Below are positions 63,948-64,000 of a stretch of DNA of 64,000 bases, in pieces. The first letter of the stretch is position 1. Each line of letters begins with the position of its first letter. Made by a program: the position numbers and the translations under genes. Location: the NCBI GenBank assembly GCA_018136815.1, contig CM030934.1:430979-494978 (forward strand), in the 5' to 3' direction. A model generated the notes under the pieces. The model ran no database searches. It was not told the origin of the DNA and worked only from the letters and a program-made list of their open reading frames with translations. The stretch comes from Isochrysis galbana. Taxonomy: Eukaryota > Haptophyta > Isochrysidales > Isochrysidaceae.

Positions 63948-64000
63948 CAACGAGGCGGGGGGGAGGGGCGCGAGCAAAGAGCGGCTGGTTGACACGAATG

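Overview
The window is nuclear DNA of a eukaryotic microbe. Genes are split by short GT-AG introns (68-432 nt). The proteins include a spliceosomal CWC15, an ER-exit-site SEC16, an outer-dynein-arm docking-type coiled coil (so motile flagella) and a DUF3493/LPA1-like protein behind a signal peptide, as expected for a plastid of secondary origin. High G+C, many GA/CT microsatellites, long G tracts and dense transposon debris fit a haptophyte-like or other chromist flagellate alga; that placement is an inference.

Layout. 1-0.84 kb: 5' part of CWC15 (minus). 1-3.2 kb: G tracts, a ~500 bp GA microsatellite, a dead tyrosine recombinase and a 110 bp tandem duplication. 3.2-4.85 kb: a protein with two DUF2087-like modules (minus). 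6.2-9.8 kb: remnants of hAT, copia-like and Ty3-like elements and a 440 bp non-autonomous element with an 8 bp target duplication. 10.4-18.9 kb: SEC16 in four exons, with two WW domains and a 25 x 18 bp repeat. 19-23.5 kb: repeats, LPA1-like gene, a 548 bp hAT-type MITE, a hAT fragment carrying another insertion and a small membrane protein. 24.6-25.7 kb: MUL1-like RING protein. 27-29.1 kb: retroelement gag-like remnant, a TATCCAGATA cluster and a G-rich minisatellite. 29.5-35.3 kb: two inverted copies of a ~660 bp DNA transposon, each with its own 4 bp target duplication, flank an AT-richer two-ORF block (one F-box-like) and a GT31 glycosyltransferase. 35.7-37.9 kb: a second Ty3-like copy split by a 931 bp retroposon. 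38.6-47 kb: glyoxalase I, ODA1-like protein, a transposon graveyard and an NmrA-like protein. 47.8-53.2 kb: LINE 3' half with a 202 bp tandem array, followed by a Mutator-like transposase that a 925 bp retroposon has interrupted. 54.3-58.3 kb: an acidic SAP-like protein exon and a fused KDG kinase-KDPG aldolase. 59.5-64 kb: a Pro/Gln-rich frame and a large MBD-like/coiled-coil protein.

The host genes have no shared pathway; they are ordinary single-copy genes separated by mobile DNA. Three points stand out: the fusion of the last two Entner-Doudoroff enzymes, a SEC16 that carries WW domains, and several non-autonomous element families whose termini and target duplications can be read exactly.
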